Assembly: GCA_030950105.1 (NCBI GenBank)
Contig: JAUZRV010000149.1
Location: forward strand, 1-33,754
Reading direction: 5' to 3'
Length of the DNA: 33,754 nucleotides
Source of the DNA: Rhodobacterales bacterium
GTDB lineage: Bacteria > Pseudomonadota > Alphaproteobacteria > Rhodobacterales > Rhodobacteraceae
Position numbers and translations under genes: made by a program. Shown piece by piece: positions 1 through 9,800 of the stretch (the stretch's first letter is position 1; each line of letters opens with the position of its first letter). The notes under the pieces are model-generated. The model did no database searches. It was not told where the DNA came from and was given only the letters and a program-made list of their open reading frames with translations.

Positions 1-747
1 GCCCTCGTAGATGTCGCCATTGGCATAGGTAACGCGGCCCTGTCCGTCGCGTTGGCCGCCGCTCAATGCGCCCTCGTAGACGTCGCCGTTGGGTTGGGTA
101 AGCTTGCCGGTGCCATTGATCTGCCCGTCTTTCCACAGCCCGTCATAGACCAGACCATCGGGCATATGCAGCGTGCCCTGACCTTCGCGGGATCCGCGCA
201 CAATCGCGCCGTTATAAACCGCGCCATCGGGATAGGTGATTTTGCCGGTGCCTTCTTTGACGCCATTTACCCAATCGCCATCATAGGTATAGCCACCCGG
301 CGATTGCATAACACCGCGCCCGTGGTGCATGGCATTGCGAAACCCGCCCTCGTAGCGCACGCCATTGGCATAGACCGCGACACCGGAGCCGACAATTTTA
401 CCGGCGAGCCAGTCACCTTCGTAGGTGCCGGCATCGGTAAAGGTGATTTTGCCAAAGCCTTCGGGTTTGCCTTTGACGAATTGCCCCTCGTAGACCGATC
501 CGTTGGGGAAGCGCGCGACACCTTTGCCGCGAATTTCGCCGTCAACCCATGTGCCGGTGTATTCATATCCATTTGGCAGGCGATAGGTGCCAAGCCCGTG
601 TTGCAGCCCCCCCCGAAAGGTGCCCTCGTAAACGCCGCCGTCATCATATTGTTTGGTGCGTGTGTTGCTGTCTTGTGCCTGGGCGGTGCCAAGGCTTGCC
701 ATCACAAATGCAGTGCCAAGCAGCAATGTTCGTATTGATGAAGTCAT
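1..747 (-). CDS. MORN-repeat protein with N-terminal signal peptide (C-terminus truncated by window edge)
   Basis: Reverse-complement translation from ATG at 747: MTSSIRTLLLGTAFVMASLGTAQAQDSNTRTKQYDDGGVYEGTFRGGLQHGLGTYRLPNGYEYTGTWVDGEIRGKGVARFPNGSVYEGQFVKGKPEGFGKITF..., with many YxGxxxxGxxxGxGxxxxxxG MORN units at ~23-aa period, open through base 1. Not in the supplied ORF track because it runs off the edge. Confidence 0.93.
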   Translation of the reverse strand, partial: MTSSIRTLLLGTAFVMASLGTAQAQDSNTRTKQYDDGGVYEGTFRGGLQHGLGTYRLPNGYEYTGTWVDGEIRGKGVARFPNGSVYEGQFVKGKPEGFGKITFTDAGTYEGDWLAGKIVGSGVAVYANGVRYEGGFRNAMHHGRGVMQSPGGYTYDGDWVNGVKEGTGKITYPDGAVYNGAIVRGSREGQGTLHMPDGLVYDGLWKDGQINGTGKLTQPNGDVYEGALSGGQRDGQGRVTYANGDIYEG

Positions 748-940
748 AATTTCAACGTCCCCGGTTCCAACCCATACTGAAATCTAGTGCACCGCTGGCC
801 AACTGACAATGCGAATTTGCGAGACTTGCGTATTCTCGCGGGTGTGAAATTGTGTGATAGGTCTTTCGCTTGGGCGGGGTTCTGCTAAATCTGGGGCAGG
901 ACGTGACGGGATGATTGGATTTTCCCCACAGGAGCGAGCG

Positions 941-2599
941 ATGAGTGATAAATTTCGACTGACTTTGGCACAGATGAACCCGACGGTGGGCGATATTGAA
1001 CGCAACGCCGAAATGGTGCGCAAGGCGTGGTTCATGGGGCGGGTCGGGAAATCCGATATGGTGGCGATGCCCGAGATGTTTATCACCGGTTATAATACGC
1101 AGGACCTGGTGATGAAGCCGGCGTTTCATCGTGCGGCGATTGCGATGATTGAAACGCTGGCGGCGGAATTTTATGACGGGCCGGCGGTGGGTGTGGGCGG
1201 GCCGTATGTCGAGGATGGCAAGCTCTATAACGCGTATTATATCCTGAAGGGCGGCAAAATCACCGCGCGGGTGTTGAAACACCACCTGCCCAACGAGACG
1301 GTTTTTGACGAGGTGCGGATTTTTGATTCCGGTCCTTTGGGCGGGCCATATGCGGTGGGGGATATGCGCATTGGCACCCCGATTTGCGAAGATGCGTGGC
1401 ACGAAGACGTGGCCGAGACCTTGGCGGAAACCGGCGCCGAAATCCTGTTGGTGCCCAATGGATCGCCGTATTTTCGTGACAAAATGGACGTGCGGTATAA
1501 CCATATGGTGGCGCGGGTGGTCGAGACCGGCCTGCCGCTGGTCTATCTCAATATGGTGGGCGGGCAGGATGATCAGGTGTTTGACGGTGGCAGTTTTGTG
1601 CTCAATCCGCATGGCGGGTTGGCGGTGCAATTGCCGGTTTTTGACACTGAAATTGCCCATGTCGATTTTATCCGTGGGGATGATGGATGGCGCGCGGTGA
1701 CCGGCACCAAGGCCGCGATTCCTGATTCGATGGAACAGGATTACCGCTGCATGGTCGAAGGATTGCGCGACTATATCGGCAAAACCGGATTTTCGTCGGT
1801 GGTTCTGGGGCTGTCGGGCGGGATTGACAGCGCGATTGTGGCGACGATTGCGGCGGATGCGTTGGGACCGGACAATGTGCGCTGTGTGATGTTGCCGTCT
1901 GAATTTACCTCGCAAGACTCGTTGGATGATGCCGAGGAAATCGCGCAAAACCTGCATTGTCGATATGATTTTGTGCCCATCAAAGAGGGGCGCAGCGCGA
2001 TTTCCAACACACTTGCCCCGTTGTTCGAGGGCACCGAAGAAGGATTGACCGAGGAAAACATTCAGTCGCGATTGCGCGGTTTATTGTTGATGGCGCTGTC
2101 CAACAAATTTGGCGATATGTTGCTTACCACCGGCAACAAGAGCGAAGTCGCTGTGGGCTATGCCACGATTTATGGCGATATGGCAGGCGGATATAACCCG
2201 ATCAAGGACATGTATAAGACCCGTGTTTTCGAGGTCTGCCGCTGGCGCAATGCCAATATTCGCGATTGGATGATGGGCCCCGAGGGCGTGGTGATCCCGC
2301 CGCGGGTGATCGACAAGCCGCCAACCGCCGAGTTGCGCGCCGATCAGAAAGACAGCGATAGCCTGCCGCCTTATGATGTTCTCGACGGGATATTGACCCT
2401 GCTGGTGGATGGCGATGCCTCGGTCGCCGATTGTGTGGCGGCGGGGTATGACCGCGACGTGGTCAAACGGGTCGAGCATCTGATTTACATCAGCGAATAC
2501 AAACGGTTCCAGTCGGCGCCGGGACCGCGTTTGTCACCGCACGCATTTTGGTTGGATCGGCGCTATCCTATGGTCAACCGGTGGCGGGATGACGGATAA
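941..2599 (+). CDS. nadE: NAD+ synthase, glutamine-hydrolysing (nitrilase-type amidase domain + NAD synthase domain)
   Basis: MSDKFRLTLAQMNPTVGDIERNAEMV... N-terminal nitrilase-like domain; SGGIDSAIVATIAADALG P-loop of NAD synthase; TTGNKSEVAVGYATIYGDMAGGYNPIKD. Start at 941 preceded by ggagcgagcg; the track ORF begins upstream at 854. Confidence 0.96.
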   Translation: MSDKFRLTLAQMNPTVGDIERNAEMVRKAWFMGRVGKSDMVAMPEMFITGYNTQDLVMKPAFHRAAIAMIETLAAEFYDGPAVGVGGPYVEDGKLYNAYYILKGGKITARVLKHHLPNETVFDEVRIFDSGPLGGPYAVGDMRIGTPICEDAWHEDVAETLAETGAEILLVPNGSPYFRDKMDVRYNHMVARVVETGLPLVYLNMVGGQDDQVFDGGSFVLNPHGGLAVQLPVFDTEIAHVDFIRGDDGWRAVTGTKAAIPDSMEQDYRCMVEGLRDYIGKTGFSSVVLGLSGGIDSAIVATIAADALGPDNVRCVMLPSEFTSQDSLDDAEEIAQNLHCRYDFVPIKEGRSAISNTLAPLFEGTEEGLTEENIQSRLRGLLLMALSNKFGDMLLTTGNKSEVAVGYATIYGDMAGGYNPIKDMYKTRVFEVCRWRNANIRDWMMGPEGVVIPPRVIDKPPTAELRADQKDSDSLPPYDVLDGILTLLVDGDASVADCVAAGYDRDVVKRVEHLIYISEYKRFQSAPGPRLSPHAFWLDRRYPMVNRWRDDG

Positions 2600-2639
2600 A
2601 GGGCGCGCGCGTTCCGTAAAGACAGAGATTGAGGCGGGG

Positions 2640-2894
2640 TTAACGGGGGCGGCGGCGTGAACGCCCATCCCGCCCGCCGCGCCGCGCGTTTTTCAACAGG
2701 GGTTTGCGGCTTGGCAATTCGGCAATCAGAGTGCTACCGGCGGCGGGGGTCATGCGGGACCAGCCGCTAATTTCATCCGTTGTGCGCAGGCATCCAATGC
2801 ACAGTTTGGCATCGGGATGGATCACACAGATTTTGGTGCAGGGACTTTGGATTTCGTCGCGCTGCCAGATCTCGCTACCGTTAAAATCGTTCAT
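2640..2894 (-). CDS. DUF1289 domain-containing protein
   Basis: 84 aa with SPCTKICVIHPDAKLCIGCLRTTDEISGW, the Cys-rich DUF1289 signature. Confidence 0.88.
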   Translation of the reverse strand: MNDFNGSEIWQRDEIQSPCTKICVIHPDAKLCIGCLRTTDEISGWSRMTPAAGSTLIAELPSRKPLLKNARRGGRDGRSRRRPR

Positions 2895-2904
2895 GGTGTG
2901 GCCC

Positions 2905-3381
2905 TCAGCTGGAAGCGCGCAAATGTGCCAGACGATCCAGCACCCCTTGCAGGATATACGAGGCGGCGACGTGGTCGATCACCTCTGCGCGACGTTTTCG
3001 GGACGTATCCGCCTCTAATAACGCGCGTTCGGCGGCCACGGTGGACAGGCGTTCATCCCAATAGCCAATCGGCAGTTCGGTCAGCCGGGCAAGATTGCGG
3101 GCAAACGCACGGGTGGATTGGCAACGCGGCCCTTCCGAGCCATCCATGTTGAATGGCAGGCCAAGGATAATGCCGCCAATCGCGCGTTCGGTTATGATCT
3201 CTTGCAGGCGGGCGGCATCTACGCCGAATTTCTTGCGACGCACGGTTTCCAAAGGCGTCGCCACCGAAAGAATACCGTCCGAGACCGCGACACCGATGGT
3301 TTTGGTGCCCAGATCAAGACCGATCAGGGCGCGCATTGGCGGCAATGCAGCGGAAAAATCCGGTATGGTTTCATAAATCAT
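2905..3381 (-). CDS. ruvX: Holliday junction resolvase-like RuvX/YqgF
   Basis: ALIGLDLGTKTIGVAVSDG ... GGIILGLPFNMDGSEGPRCQSTRAFARNL ... YWDERLSTVAAERALLEAD ... KRRAEVIDHVAASYILQGVLD, YqgF family motifs. Confidence 0.95.
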   Translation of the reverse strand: MIYETIPDFSAALPPMRALIGLDLGTKTIGVAVSDGILSVATPLETVRRKKFGVDAARLQEIITERAIGGIILGLPFNMDGSEGPRCQSTRAFARNLARLTELPIGYWDERLSTVAAERALLEADTSRKRRAEVIDHVAASYILQGVLDRLAHLRASS

Positions 3382-3386
3382 CGGCG

Positions 3387-4646
3387 TTATTCGGCAAGAC
3401 CGGCACGCAGGGCGGCACTTCTAATGGCGGCAAGAGCGTCGGAATTTCCGGCAAACACGGTTTTTGCTTCGCCCCAGATTGCGGTGGCGCGGTCGACCTC
3501 GCCCAACACACCCAAGGCCCCGATCAGGCGCGCCCATTCGGCAGGCGATCCGCCTTCGTCGGCAAGACGGGTTGAAAGTTGTTCCACCATGCCACGGATC
3601 ATCTGTTGACGGTCCTGAGTATCCATTTCGGCGGCATTTGCGACGTCCTCGGCGCTTGGTCCGGTAAGGGCGTCGCCACCAAGGGCACCGCGGTTCGGGG
3701 TGCGGGACGGCGCGGGCAGGTCATAGTCAACACCGGCGCGAATCGACATATCGACGATCTGGGCGCGGATCGGGGCGATCCAGAGCGCATCGGCAGGACC
3801 CCGTTCAAGCAGGTCACGCCACATGCGGAACGTGGCATCGGGGCGGTCGTTCTGAAAGAACATCAGGCCCATATAATAAAGCGATGCACCATCTTCGGGA
3901 TCCCGCGCAAGGGCGGCGCGCAACGCGGTTTCGGCCTCGGGAGAGACATAGCCGCCCGCCGCAAGGATCAACATATTGGCGTATTCGGCGTAATCGCGGC
4001 CGGTCGCCGCGTCGCCTTTGATCTTGAGAACTTGTTCCTGTGCGGCATAGGCGGCCTTGTAATTGCCCATCGTCATCTCGTTGCTGGCGAGCAATTGATG
4101 GCCCTGAAGATCATCGGGACGCGTAGCAACAGCCGTGCGCAGCCGGTTCATCAGATCGAGAAATTCTTCGCTGGGTTGTTCAAGCACCGGACGCGGCGGC
4201 AATTGTGATTCCACAGTTTCCTGAGACGGGCGGTTTTTATGGGCCTCGGTCGAGGCGGCAATGCGGTCTTTGAGGGCAAGATCGGGATATCCGGGCGCGC
4301 CGAGCGTATTATAGAGCAAAAGCGCGCCGCCGATCAGGGAAATTACAGTGATCGCAGCCATGACCAAGGCCGCACCACGTGGTTGCGCGGTGCCGTCATT
4401 CCCCGCAGCCAATTCCGCATCCGCCGTCAGAACACGACGTGATATTTCGGCTTTGGCGCGCTGCCCGTCTTCTGCGGAAATCACCCCGCGTGCCAGATCC
4501 TTTTCAACTTCCTTGAGTTGATCACGATAAACCCGCAAATCATATGCTGCCGGATTTTCGCCCGAATTGCGCCCGCGTATCAAAGCAACAGCGAGCAATA
4601 CCGATACAACGGCGGCGGTAAGGGCGATGATAATCCAGAATGTCAC
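3387..4646 (-). CDS. ccmI: c-type cytochrome biogenesis protein CcmI
   Basis: N-terminal TM, AAYDLRVYRDQLKEVEKDLARGVISAEDGQRAKAEISRRVL (CcmI signature), then TPR-like helices. Confidence 0.92.
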   Translation of the reverse strand: MTFWIIIALTAAVVSVLLAVALIRGRNSGENPAAYDLRVYRDQLKEVEKDLARGVISAEDGQRAKAEISRRVLTADAELAAGNDGTAQPRGAALVMAAITVISLIGGALLLYNTLGAPGYPDLALKDRIAASTEAHKNRPSQETVESQLPPRPVLEQPSEEFLDLMNRLRTAVATRPDDLQGHQLLASNEMTMGNYKAAYAAQEQVLKIKGDAATGRDYAEYANMLILAAGGYVSPEAETALRAALARDPEDGASLYYMGLMFFQNDRPDATFRMWRDLLERGPADALWIAPIRAQIVDMSIRAGVDYDLPAPSRTPNRGALGGDALTGPSAEDVANAAEMDTQDRQQMIRGMVEQLSTRLADEGGSPAEWARLIGALGVLGEVDRATAIWGEAKTVFAGNSDALAAIRSAALRAGLAE

Positions 4647-4859
4647 GGTTTTTCCTGTCGTCTTTGAAACGGGCTTGTCGTCTGTGTTCCGATCCCATGT
4701 ATAGGCGCGCGGTCCCTATAAAAAGGTCAAATCGACGAGATGCCACCGGATGTCGCAACTATTATCAAATATGACGCTTGGAAACGGGGGGCGCGCGGCG
4801 GTTGGGGGCAAAGATCGGGGCGAGATTCCCGAACACTGCGGATAGGACCTATAAAGCCA

Positions 4860-6107
4860 ATGAAACGATATTCTGTCTTTGCCATTGCGCGGGAAGCGGC
4901 GCGCTATCATTCGGGTTGGTCGCGGGCGTGGAAGTCGCCGGTGCCCCAAAAAAAATATGATGTGGTGATCATCGGGGCCGGTGGCCATGGTTTGGCGACC
5001 GCGTTTTACCTTGGCAAGAATTTCGGCATCACCAATGTGGCGATTATCGAAAAAGGCTGGCTTGGCGGGGGCAATACCGGACGTAATACCACGATTATCC
5101 GCAGTAATTATTTGCAAGATCCGTCGGCGGCGATCTATGAAAAGGCGCGCTCGCTTTATGAAACCATGTCGCAGGACCTTAATTACAACGTGATGTTTTC
5201 CCCGCGTGGCGTAATGATGCTCGCGCAGACCGAACACGAGGTGCGCGGCTATAAACGCACCGCACACGCCAATGCGTTGCAAGGGGTGTCGACCGAATTT
5301 ATCTCGGCGGATCGGGTCAAGGAACTCGCCCCGATTATCAATATTTCCGGCCCGCGTTATCCGGTTCTCGGCGCTCTGTGGCAGGAACGCGGCGGCACCG
5401 CGCGCCATGATGCGGTGGCATGGGGCTATGCGCGGGCGTGTTCCGACATGGGCATGGATATATTGCAGAAATGCGAAGTGACCGGCGTGCGATCGATTGG
5501 TGGCAAGGTCGTCGGCGTTGATACCACCAAGGGCGCGATTGATTGTGAAAAACTCGCCATTGTGGTGGCGGGGAATTCTGGCGATATCGCGCGCATGGCC
5601 GGGTTTCGGTTGCCGATGGAGAGCGTGGCCTTGCAGGCATTGGTGTCGGAACCGATCAAACCGGCGCTTGATGTGGTGGTGATGGCCAACACGGTGCACG
5701 GCTATATGTCGCAATCCGACAAGGGCGAAATGGTGATTGGTGGCGGCACCGACGCCTATAACAACTACACCCAACGCGGCGGTTTCCACCATATCGAAGA
5801 AACCGTGCGCGCGCTTGTTGAAACATTCCCGATGATTTCACGGCTTAAAATGCTGCGCCAATGGGGCGGGATTGTTGATGTGACCGGCGATCGCTCACCG
5901 ATTATCGGCACCACGCCATTGGGCAATTGTTTCATCAATTGCGGCTGGGGCACCGGAGGTTTCAAATCCATCCCCGGCGGCGGTTGGGCCACCGCAGAAC
6001 TCATTGCCAAAGGCACACCAGGGCCACTCTGCGCCGAATTTGGTTTGAACCGTTTCACCGAAGGCCGCTTTATCGACGAAAGCGTCGCGGCGGGGGTGGC
6101 GCACTGA
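4860..6107 (+). CDS. soxB: Sarcosine oxidase subunit beta
   Basis: MKRYSVFAIAREAARYHSGWSRAWKSPVPQKKYDVVIIGAGGHGLATAFYLGKNFGITNVAIIEKGWLGGGNTGRNTTIIRSNYL; FAD GxGxxG; C-terminal CGWGTGGFKSIPGGGWATAELIAKG; followed by soxD/soxA/soxG. Confidence 0.96.
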   Translation: MKRYSVFAIAREAARYHSGWSRAWKSPVPQKKYDVVIIGAGGHGLATAFYLGKNFGITNVAIIEKGWLGGGNTGRNTTIIRSNYLQDPSAAIYEKARSLYETMSQDLNYNVMFSPRGVMMLAQTEHEVRGYKRTAHANALQGVSTEFISADRVKELAPIINISGPRYPVLGALWQERGGTARHDAVAWGYARACSDMGMDILQKCEVTGVRSIGGKVVGVDTTKGAIDCEKLAIVVAGNSGDIARMAGFRLPMESVALQALVSEPIKPALDVVVMANTVHGYMSQSDKGEMVIGGGTDAYNNYTQRGGFHHIEETVRALVETFPMISRLKMLRQWGGIVDVTGDRSPIIGTTPLGNCFINCGWGTGGFKSIPGGGWATAELIAKGTPGPLCAEFGLNRFTEGRFIDESVAAGVAH

Positions 6108-6436
6108 TGGATAGTACGACTACTAATAAGCTGCATAATCAGTTTACCGCCACCCTCAAGGATATGGCTTCGCGCGCTAAGTCCGAAGCGACCTATAGTG
6201 CAACGCGTTTTCTACAGATGCTTGGTGAAAAAGGCGGAGTTGAAACTGCAAAGCACTTGCTCAGTCTACCAACTCCATCTGATGGTTTTACAAATATGGT
6301 TCTCGCCGAACGAATTGACTTAACCCTTGAGTGGGTTGTGCAAGATGACCCGTGGAAAACGTTGTTCACAGATGCAGAACTAAAAGTTGCGCGCGGTCGC
6401 ACCGGATCTAGAGGGAAATCAAAATGCTCATCCTAG
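6107..6436 (+). CDS. Small protein of unknown function embedded in the sox operon
   Basis: 109-aa ORF whose ATG overlaps the soxB stop (TGATG at 6105-6109) and whose end overlaps the soxD start (6424); MDSTTTNKLHNQFTATLKDMASRAKSEATYSATRFLQMLGEKGGVETAKHLLSLPTPSDGFTNMVLAERIDLTLEWVVQDDPWKTLFTDAELKVARG... Resembles, from memory, a widespread small hypothetical family (FLxMLxExGGVETAKxLL..SDGFTxLW..xRLDLTVE). Confidence 0.8.
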   Translation: MDSTTTNKLHNQFTATLKDMASRAKSEATYSATRFLQMLGEKGGVETAKHLLSLPTPSDGFTNMVLAERIDLTLEWVVQDDPWKTLFTDAELKVARGRTGSRGKSKCSS

Positions 6437-6753
6437 AATGTCCCTATTGCGGCGTTACCGCCGAAGAAACCGAATTTCACGGCGGTGGCGAGGCACACCT
6501 CACGCGCCACGGGCCTGACTCCTCTGAACAGGATTTCGAGGACTACCTGTTCCAGCGCGAAAACCCCAAAGGCGTGCATTTTGAACGCTGGCGGCATGTG
6601 AATGGCTGCGGAAAGTGGCTGCACGCGGCGCGTTGCACCCTGACCCTCGAAGTATTCGGCACCTATAACGCGCAAACGTTTGAACCGCCAAAACACATCA
6701 AAGACGCCATCACCGCCAAACGCCCTGGTTGGACATGGAGAACCTTCTCATGA
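6424..6753 (+). CDS. soxD: Sarcosine oxidase subunit delta
   Basis: MLILECPYCGVTAEETEFHGGGEAHLTRHGPDSSEQDFEDYLFQRENPKGVHFERWRHVNGCGKWLHAARCTLTLEV; zinc-binding SoxD motif. Confidence 0.95.
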   Translation: MLILECPYCGVTAEETEFHGGGEAHLTRHGPDSSEQDFEDYLFQRENPKGVHFERWRHVNGCGKWLHAARCTLTLEVFGTYNAQTFEPPKHIKDAITAKRPGWTWRTFS

Positions 6754-6814
6754 GATTTCATCTTGCCAAAAATACTCAAAAGAACAGCGTTTCAACCCGC
6801 GCAGGAACACGATA

Positions 6815-9800
6815 ATGAGCACACGTCTCGCCACCCACGGCCGCCTTCTTGATAAATCGCGCCCGCTGACCTTCACCTTTAACGGCAAATCCTTCAAAGG
6901 GGTCGAGGGCGATACCCTTGCCTCGGCGTTGTTGGCCAATGACCAGATGATGATCGGGCGCAGTTTCAAATACCATCGCCCGCGCGGGCTTGTCGCAAGT
7001 GGCGCAGAGGAACCCAATGGCCTTGTCAATATGGGCGAAGGCGGCAAGTTCGAGCCAAACCAACGGGTGACCACCACCGAATTGTTTGACGGGCTGACCT
7101 GCAAGAGCCAGAACCATTGGCCAAGCCTCGACTATGATATCGGCGCGATCAACAACCATATGGCGCGCTTTATGCCCGCCGGTTTTTACTACAAAACCTT
7201 CATGTTCCCGCGGTTTGCGTGGAAACATGTGTTTGAACCGGTGATCCGCATGTCTGCCGGTCTCGGCAATGCGCCAAAAGACCGCGACGCCGACACTTAT
7301 GAACATTTTTACGCCTTCGTTGACGTCTTGGTGATCGGCGGCGGTGTTGCCGGGCTGCAAGCGGCCAAAGCGGCAGGAGATGCCGGTGCAAAGGTGTTGT
7401 TGATCGAACAAACCGCGCATTGGGGCGGACGGGCCGCGGTTGATGGCGGCACGGTTGACGGCGTTCCGGTGCAGGCGTTTATCGACGCCACGATTGACGC
7501 GCTTGACGCGATGCCAAATGTGCAAATGCGCCACCGGATGATGGGGGCGGGGGTCTATGATCACGGCTATGTCCTTGGCTATGAACGCCTTACGGATCAC
7601 GCGCCGAAAACTGCGGGGCCGCGGCATCGTTTGTGGCGTATATGCGCGGCGCAAACCATCACCGCGACAGGCGCCCTTGAACGAGGATTATCCTTTGCAG
7701 GCAACGATATACCTGGCGTTCTTCTGGCGTCAGCCGTGCGTGACTATGCGGTCAATTTCGGGGTGTCGGTCGGGGATCGCACCGTGGTTGTGACCAATAA
7801 CGACGATGCCTATCGCACCGCAATTTCCCTCAAGGAAGCCGGCCTTGATGTGCCGGTTATTCTGGACGCGCGACCAACGGGCGGGGGCGCATTGGCGGAT
7901 GCGGCGCGCGCGCTCGGAATCCGCGTTGAAAATGGCAAGGCGATTGCGTCGGTTCAGGGCGGAAAACGGGTCACAGGTGTGGCGATTTGCGATCAGGCCG
8001 GCGAGGGTGCGGTTCTGGAAGAAATCCGGTGCGATTGCGTGGCAATGTCGGGCGGTTGGTCGCCGGTTGTGCACCTGTGGTCGCATTGTGGCGGTAAATT
8101 GAACTGGGATGATGATGCGGTGCATTTCCGCCCCGACCCAGACCGCCCGCCAACCGGTGCCAAAGGTGAGGCCTTTGTGATCACGGCGGGCAATGCCAGC
8201 GGCGAAATGGACCTTCATAGTGTCCTGCAAGATGCGGATAAAGCAGGAAAATCAGCCGCCAAGGCGAGCGGGCATGCGCCCACACGCACCGCCGCGCCAA
8301 CCGGCGAGAGTGCGCCGGAGGCGGTGATGATGGCGATCTGGTTGATGCCTCATGGTGCACCAATAAAATTGCGCGCCAAATCATGGCTCGACTATCAAAA
8401 CGACGTCAAAGTCAGCGATATTCAACTGGCGGCGCAAGAAGGATACGAAAGTGTCGAACACGCCAAACGCTATACCACATTGGGCATGGCAACAGATCAG
8501 GGTAAATTAAGTAATATCAATGGATTGGCGACGCTTGCCAATGCATTGGATGCAGAGATACCGCAGGTTGGCACCACCACGTTTCGCCCGCCCTATACCC
8601 CGATTTCCATGGGGGCGATTGGTGGCGAGGCGCGCGGTGATATTTTTCAACCGATCCGGCGCACCCCGATGCAGGGCTGGCACGAGGCCAACAACGGTGA
8701 TTTTGAACCTGTGGGCCATTGGCGGCGGGTGTTTTGCTATCCGAAAGCCGATGAAACCCGCGAACAGGCCGCCCACCGCGAGGTGCTGGCGACGCGCGCG
8801 TCACTTGGGCTTTTGGATGCGTCGACCCTGGGCAAAATCATCGTCAAAGGACCGGATGCGGGGAAATTCCTTGATATGCTCTATACCAATATGATGAGCA
8901 CGCTAAAGCCTGGGCGCTGTCGGTATGGTCTTATGTGTAGCGAAAACGGATTTTTGATGGATGATGGCGTGGTGGCGCGGATCGACGACGATACGTTCCT
9001 GTGCCACACCACCACCGGTGGTGCCGAACGGATCCACGCGCATATGGAGGAGTGGCTGCAAACCGAATGGTGGGATTGGCAGGTCTATGCCGCAAACGTC
9101 ACCGAACAATATGCACAGATCGCGGTTGTTGGACCTAATGCGCGGAAACTATTGCAGAAACTCACCGATGAAGATGTTTCAAACGACGCCTTTTCGTTCA
9201 TGGGCTGGTCCGACTTGACCCTAGGTCACATCAAGGCGCGAGTGTTTCGCATATCTTTCTCGGGAGAGTTGAGTTATGAAATAGCGGTGTCTGCCAGCCA
9301 AGGTCGCGCCTTATGGGATAGGTTGCTGGTGGCAGGAAAAGAGTTTGGCGTGACACCCTACGGGACCGAGGCGTTGCATATTATGCGCGCTGAAAAAGGG
9401 TTTATTATGATCGGGGACGAGACCGACGGGACGGTGATTCCGCAGGATCTCGGGCTGAATTGGGCGATTTCAAAGAAAAAAACCGACTATCTTGGCAAAC
9501 GGGCGCAGCAGCGATCGCATATGGCCGATCCGGACCGTTGGAAGCTGGTGGGGTTGAAAACGCTGGATGGCGGCACCTTGCCGGACGGGGCCTATATTGT
9601 TGGCGAAGGCGTGAACGCCAACGGACAGCGCCGGGTGATCGGGCGGGTGACATCGACGTATCATTCGCCAACTCTGGGGTATGGAATTGCGTTTGCATTG
9701 CTGTTGCACGGACCTGATCGCATGGGCGAGGTGGTCAATGTTGCGATGATCGACGACGTAGATGTGCCGGCGCAAGTGTGCGATCTGGTGTTCTTTGACA

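Noticed and set aside
52-738. + strand 228-aa ORF at the left edge
   Set aside because: Antisense shadow of the MORN-repeat gene; apparent repeats come from the MORN period on the other strand.
752-1957. 401-aa minus-strand ORF
   Set aside because: Antisense to nadE; His/Arg-rich composition typical of GC-driven shadow ORFs.
4716-5792. 358-aa minus-strand ORF
   Set aside because: Antisense shadow of soxB.
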